From positions 1-39,324 of the forward strand of contig JACQZT010000333.1 of NCBI GenBank assembly GCA_016213755.1: 39,324 bases of DNA, written 5' to 3'. The stretch comes from Acidobacteriota bacterium. Lineage in GTDB: Bacteria; Acidobacteriota; Terriglobia; Bryobacterales; Bryobacteraceae. The translations under genes and the position numbers were made by a program. This document shows, piece after piece, positions 38,452 through 39,324 of this stretch (positions are counted from its first letter, which is position 1; the number at the start of each line of letters is the position of its first letter). The notes under the pieces are model-generated. The model ran no database searches and was not told where the DNA came from. It saw only the letters and a list, made by a program, of their open reading frames with translations.

Positions 38452-38817
38452 ATGAGAAAAGCCATGCTGCCGAGAATTGCCGCCGCGGGCCTGATGGTTC
38501 TCCTGGCCAGCCAGGAGCCGCTGCTCGCGCAAGAAGAGGCCCAGCGTGCTCAACCTGCCAGCCTGCGAGTCGAAGTCGTGGCCGGCGAAACGCAGCAAGC
38601 GGTGGCCGATGCCGAAGTGAAGATACACCTGGAATCGACGGAGATTGAGTTCTCGCGGACTGGGTGGACCAAGGAAGACGGAGCGGCGGTCTTTTCCGAG
38701 GTCCCCAGAGGCAAGATCCGGCTTCAGGTGATCCACAAGGACTGGCAGACGCACGGAGAATTCTTCGTGCTCAACCAGGCGCAACAGACCGCGCGCGTGA
38801 TCCTCAAGAAAGACTGA
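38452..38817 (+). CDS. Small secreted protein with carboxypeptidase-regulatory/Ig-like fold
   Basis: Signal MRKAMLPRIAAAGLMVLLASQEPLLAQ; VEVVAGETQQAVADAEVKIHLESTEIEFSRTGWTKEDGAAVFSEVPRGKIRLQVIHKDW. Alternative GTG start at 38434 overlaps the preceding stop. Confidence 0.7.
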   Translation: MRKAMLPRIAAAGLMVLLASQEPLLAQEEAQRAQPASLRVEVVAGETQQAVADAEVKIHLESTEIEFSRTGWTKEDGAAVFSEVPRGKIRLQVIHKDWQTHGEFFVLNQAQQTARVILKKD

Positions 38818-38832
38818 CCGGCGCGCCGGCGC

Positions 38833-39324
38833 CTAAATGGTCTTGCCGATGGGGCCGGGACCGTAGTCGTGCAGCGCGTCGCGGATGGCCAGGCCCCGCA
38901 CGTCGATGCGCTTCAAGTCAGTGGTGCCAATTCCTACGGCCTCGGCCAGGGTCAGCGTGTTGTCTCCGTGCAGGAAGGGCTTTTCGCCGCGCGTGGCGCG
39001 CGGATCGTAGCCCATCACGGCGGTGCACACCGTGTCCAGACACACCGGGTTCTTGCCGGCCAGCATGAGTCCGGGCTTAATGATCTGCACGCCGCGGTTC
39101 CATTCGCCTTCGCCGCCGCGGATGGACCGCACGCCGTCGACAATGCCCAGGTCGATGGGGCGCGCCGCCACCAGGTCGGTGACGATGCGCGGCACGCGGT
39201 GGCCGGAATCGCGCGAGGAGTTGGGGTCCAATTCCTGCGGCACGCCCTTGGGTGGGGTGCGGGCGCCGTTGTGGCACACCGGGCCACGCTCCTGCTTGGG
39301 GTCCTCGTTGCCGTCGGGACCGCA
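38833..39324 (-). CDS. DUF362 domain-containing protein (5' end beyond window)
   Basis: Frame open to the window edge (CGPDGNEDPKQERGPVCHNGARTPPKG...); IVDGVRSIRGGEGEWNRGVQIIKPGLMLAGKNPVCLDTVCTAVMGYDP is typical of DUF362. Confidence 0.8.
   Translation of the reverse strand, partial: CGPDGNEDPKQERGPVCHNGARTPPKGVPQELDPNSSRDSGHRVPRIVTDLVAARPIDLGIVDGVRSIRGGEGEWNRGVQIIKPGLMLAGKNPVCLDTVCTAVMGYDPRATRGEKPFLHGDNTLTLAEAVGIGTTDLKRIDVRGLAIRDALHDYGPGPIGKTI

Overview
High-GC bacterial chromosomal window with dense, mostly co-directional gene blocks. No rRNA, tRNA or CRISPR array was recognised by eye. The gene content, including several Tat-signal enzymes, suggests an Acidobacteriota (Solibacter/Bryobacter-like) host; this is inference only. 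Main blocks: (1) a Tol/TonB operon on the minus strand (tolQ-tolR-TonB/TolA-like-tolB, tolB cut by the left edge); (2) a coupled plus-strand operon of ECF sigma factor, zinc-finger anti-sigma, unknown protein and TPR-CHAT lipoprotein, followed by a FliA/WhiG-type sigma factor; (3) DUF302, a CcmH/NrfF-like protein and a processive GT2; (4) a sugar-catabolism group (Tat-exported TIM barrel, FAD oxidoreductase, GH106-like hydrolase with an apparent 1-nt frameshift, MR/MLE enolase); (5) a DUF6364/PIN toxin-antitoxin pair with a perfect inverted repeat at its start; (6) a two-gene minus-strand operon encoding FkbH-PCP and a GT4-GT4-thioesterase fusion, divergent from an MFS exporter, which is the best candidate for an undescribed system; (7) a CbiMQO-type metal ECF transporter preceded by a ~135-bp element with long inverted repeats; (8) dtd, GHMP kinase, purM and purN; (9) an exported SelA-like PLP protein, an exported methyltransferase, a three-gene envelope cluster of unknown function, and a DUF362 protein cut by the right edge.
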